The notes under the pieces were generated by a model, which saw nothing but the letters and a program-made list of their open reading frames with translations, made no database searches and was not told the DNA's origin. 64,000 nucleotides of DNA from Actinomycetota bacterium (GTDB taxonomy: Bacteria; Actinomycetota; Actinomycetes; Nanopelagicales; Nanopelagicaceae), in NCBI GenBank assembly GCA_009698815.1, contig WLPJ01000005.1:1-64000 (forward strand), given 5' to 3'. Both the position numbers and the translations under genes were made by a program. The stretch's first letter is position 1. Every line of letters starts with the position of its first letter. Of the stretch, positions 62,941 through 64,000 are shown piece by piece.

Positions 62941-64000
62941 TTAAATCCAACTTGGCAGCCACATTCGGGCTTGCCATGAATCGTATGTAATCACGTCGCC
63001 AGTAAAGAGTGGCAAGAAGAAAATGAAGTTTACAAATATCGCAAAACCAATCAAACCTACAATTACGTAGGTATTTCGCTTCTTTTCAAAGTGGAGCAAA
63101 GCCGCGTAAATGCAGTAAATAATCGCCAAAATTAAGAATGGTTCAAAGACGATGGCGTAAAAGCTAAATGTTGTACGTTTTTGGAAGAAGAACCACGGTA
63201 GGTATCCAGCGGCAATTCCTGTAACAATCACATTCAGAGGTGGTTCATACCGTTTATGTGCAAATGATTTAATCCAGAAACCAATTACAACTGCAATTGC
63301 AACTGTGCCTACCCACCAAAGTATTGGGGTACCCAGCGCCAATACTTCCTGTGAACATTTATCAGCCCCGCAGTCTTTAGGTGTTTCGTAAAAGAAAGAA
63401 GTTGGTCTGCCCATAATTAGCCAACTCCATGGGTTGGCTTGATAAGCATGCTTTTCAGCAAGGCCGGTATGAAAACCCAGCATCTGTGAGTGATAGTAAA
63501 TAAATGAGCTAATTACATTTGCCGAATAATCACGTGCCCAACCGCGATTGCTAACAAACCAACCAGTCCAAGATGTTAGGTAAATTGAAGATGGAATTAG
63601 CGCATATTGCAAAACAGTTTTTATAGTTGGTCGAATTAATTCCTTACCGGTGTTGTGGGTAAATGTGCGATACAGAGCCACGACGGCAAATAGCGCTAAA
63701 TAATAGAGTGCACTCCATTTGGTGGAGATTGCCAAGCCGAGTGCGATACCTGCCCACCAATGCCAACGCATAAGAAATAAATAAGTTGCGAGCAAAATAA
63801 AGAAGGATAAGAAAATATCGAGCAGAGCAGTGCGCGAATGGACCAGCGCCAGACCATCTACTGCCATTAAGAAACTGGCAGCAATTGTCAGAAAAGAATT
63901 ACGAAATAATCTTTGTGCGATCAAGGCAATTAAAATAATCATCACCGTGCCAAGAATTGCGCCACTAAAGCGCCAGCCAAATTCACTATCTCCGAATACT
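62941..64000 (-). CDS. pmt: Protein O-mannosyltransferase (PMT/GT39), 5' end outside window
   Basis: The frame is open to the right edge and continues past the internal GTG at 63945: DSEFGWRFSGAILGTV just upstream matches PMT sequence, so the gene extends beyond base 64000. About nine membrane helices; FLMAVDGLALVHSRTALLD (family motif), SWLIMGRPTSFFYE and YLPWFFFQKRTTFSFYAIVFEPF are typical. It transfers mannose from polyprenyl-phosphate-mannose to secreted proteins at the outer membrane face. The secreted Thr/Ser/Pro-rich proteins in this window could be substrates. Its stop is four bases from the convergent sepX-like stop. Confidence 0.92.
   Translation of the reverse strand, partial: VFGDSEFGWRFSGAILGTVMIILIALIAQRLFRNSFLTIAASFLMAVDGLALVHSRTALLDIFLSFFILLATYLFLMRWHWWAGIALGLAISTKWSALYYLALFAVVALYRTFTHNTGKELIRPTIKTVLQYALIPSSIYLTSWTGWFVSNRGWARDYSANVISSFIYYHSQMLGFHTGLAEKHAYQANPWSWLIMGRPTSFFYETPKDCGADKCSQEVLALGTPILWWVGTVAIAVVIGFWIKSFAHKRYEPPLNVIVTGIAAGYLPWFFFQKRTTFSFYAIVFEPFLILAIIYCIYAALLHFEKKRNTYVIVGLIGFAIFVNFIFFLPLFTGDVITYDSWQARMWLPSWI

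Overview
The window is a dense chromosomal segment of an actinobacterium with compact, AT-leaning genes. Actinobacterial markers include glnR next to an mshD-like gene, mycothiol genes (mshA, mshD-like), carD, a sepX/glpR-like divisome gene, an LpqE-like lipoprotein, DUF3263, DUF3027, DUF2530 and DUF1416. Very short intergenic gaps, tail-to-tail gene overlaps, half-length versions of familiar enzymes and secreted proteins with paired cysteines suggest a streamlined freshwater lineage of the acI/Nanopelagicales type. That placement is inference from gene content; no rRNA gene is present to test it. There are two tRNA genes (Thr-TGT, Arg-CCT) and no IS element, prophage, integrase or CRISPR array. 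No stretch over 300 bases lacks a gene.

Layout. 1-5409: the end of a surface-polysaccharide region (tail of an unknown protein, O-antigen-ligase-like protein, nucleotide-sugar dehydrogenase, GT-C-like membrane protein, sugar epimerase). 5471-7431: an orphan ribbon-helix-helix protein and a large secreted protein. 7523-11075: UPF0303, PfkB kinase, aldose epimerase and class III aminotransferase, probably a sugar-use block. 11271-13471: a HEPN-domain protein and an unknown secreted protein. 13468-19958: mshD-like and glnR, a thioredoxin, a cysteine-type leader peptide followed by DUF4395, sulfurtransferase and DUF1416, then Fur, ygfZ, two tiny membrane proteins, a nitrobindin-like protein and an asparaginase. 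From memory this order closely follows Mycobacterium tuberculosis Rv0811c-Rv0819. 19991-22519: mshA, ybjN-like and gpmA (as Rv0486-Rv0489). 22485-27148: LpqE-like, carD, ispDF, cysS, rlmB (as Rv3584-Rv3579c). 27167-31898: SGNH hydrolase, ppk, a Nudix/SixA fusion and ppx, i.e. polyphosphate metabolism. 31995-37454: tRNA-Thr, carbonic anhydrase, hydrolase, NDH-2, an SDR and a PLP decarboxylase. 37495-47797: DUF3263, CIRCE-controlled groEL, DUF3027, cspB-like, DUF2530, two MFS transporters, serC, pdxH, citrate synthase, photolyase. 47766-55907: membrane diguanylate cyclase, secreted coiled-coil protein, SDR, GMC oxidoreductase, saccharopine-dehydrogenase-like protein, tRNA-Arg, MMPL transporter. 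55978-64000: small ORF, FmdB, copC-copD/ctaG, acyl-CoA dehydrogenase, 5-FTHF cyclo-ligase, a MoeA-like protein of Glp type, rimJ-like, sepX/glpR-like, and a truncated protein mannosyltransferase.

Two themes cut across the genes. First, many genes seem to be transcribed without a leader: a TAnnnT-type -10 box (often TAGRMT) ends exactly six or seven bases before the start codon at 22 or more genes on both strands, and this corrects several starts. Second, several conserved proteins are trimmed: the MoeA/Glp homologue lacks the domain II segment and every catalytic motif, the MshD homologue keeps only its second GNAT domain, and CopC has lost its copper ligands.

The strongest leads are a leaderless cysteine-type leader peptide before the sulfurtransferase operon (15199-15282), the minimal Glp/GlpR divisome locus (60576-62937), and a shared C-x15/16-C module in otherwise unrecognised secreted proteins.
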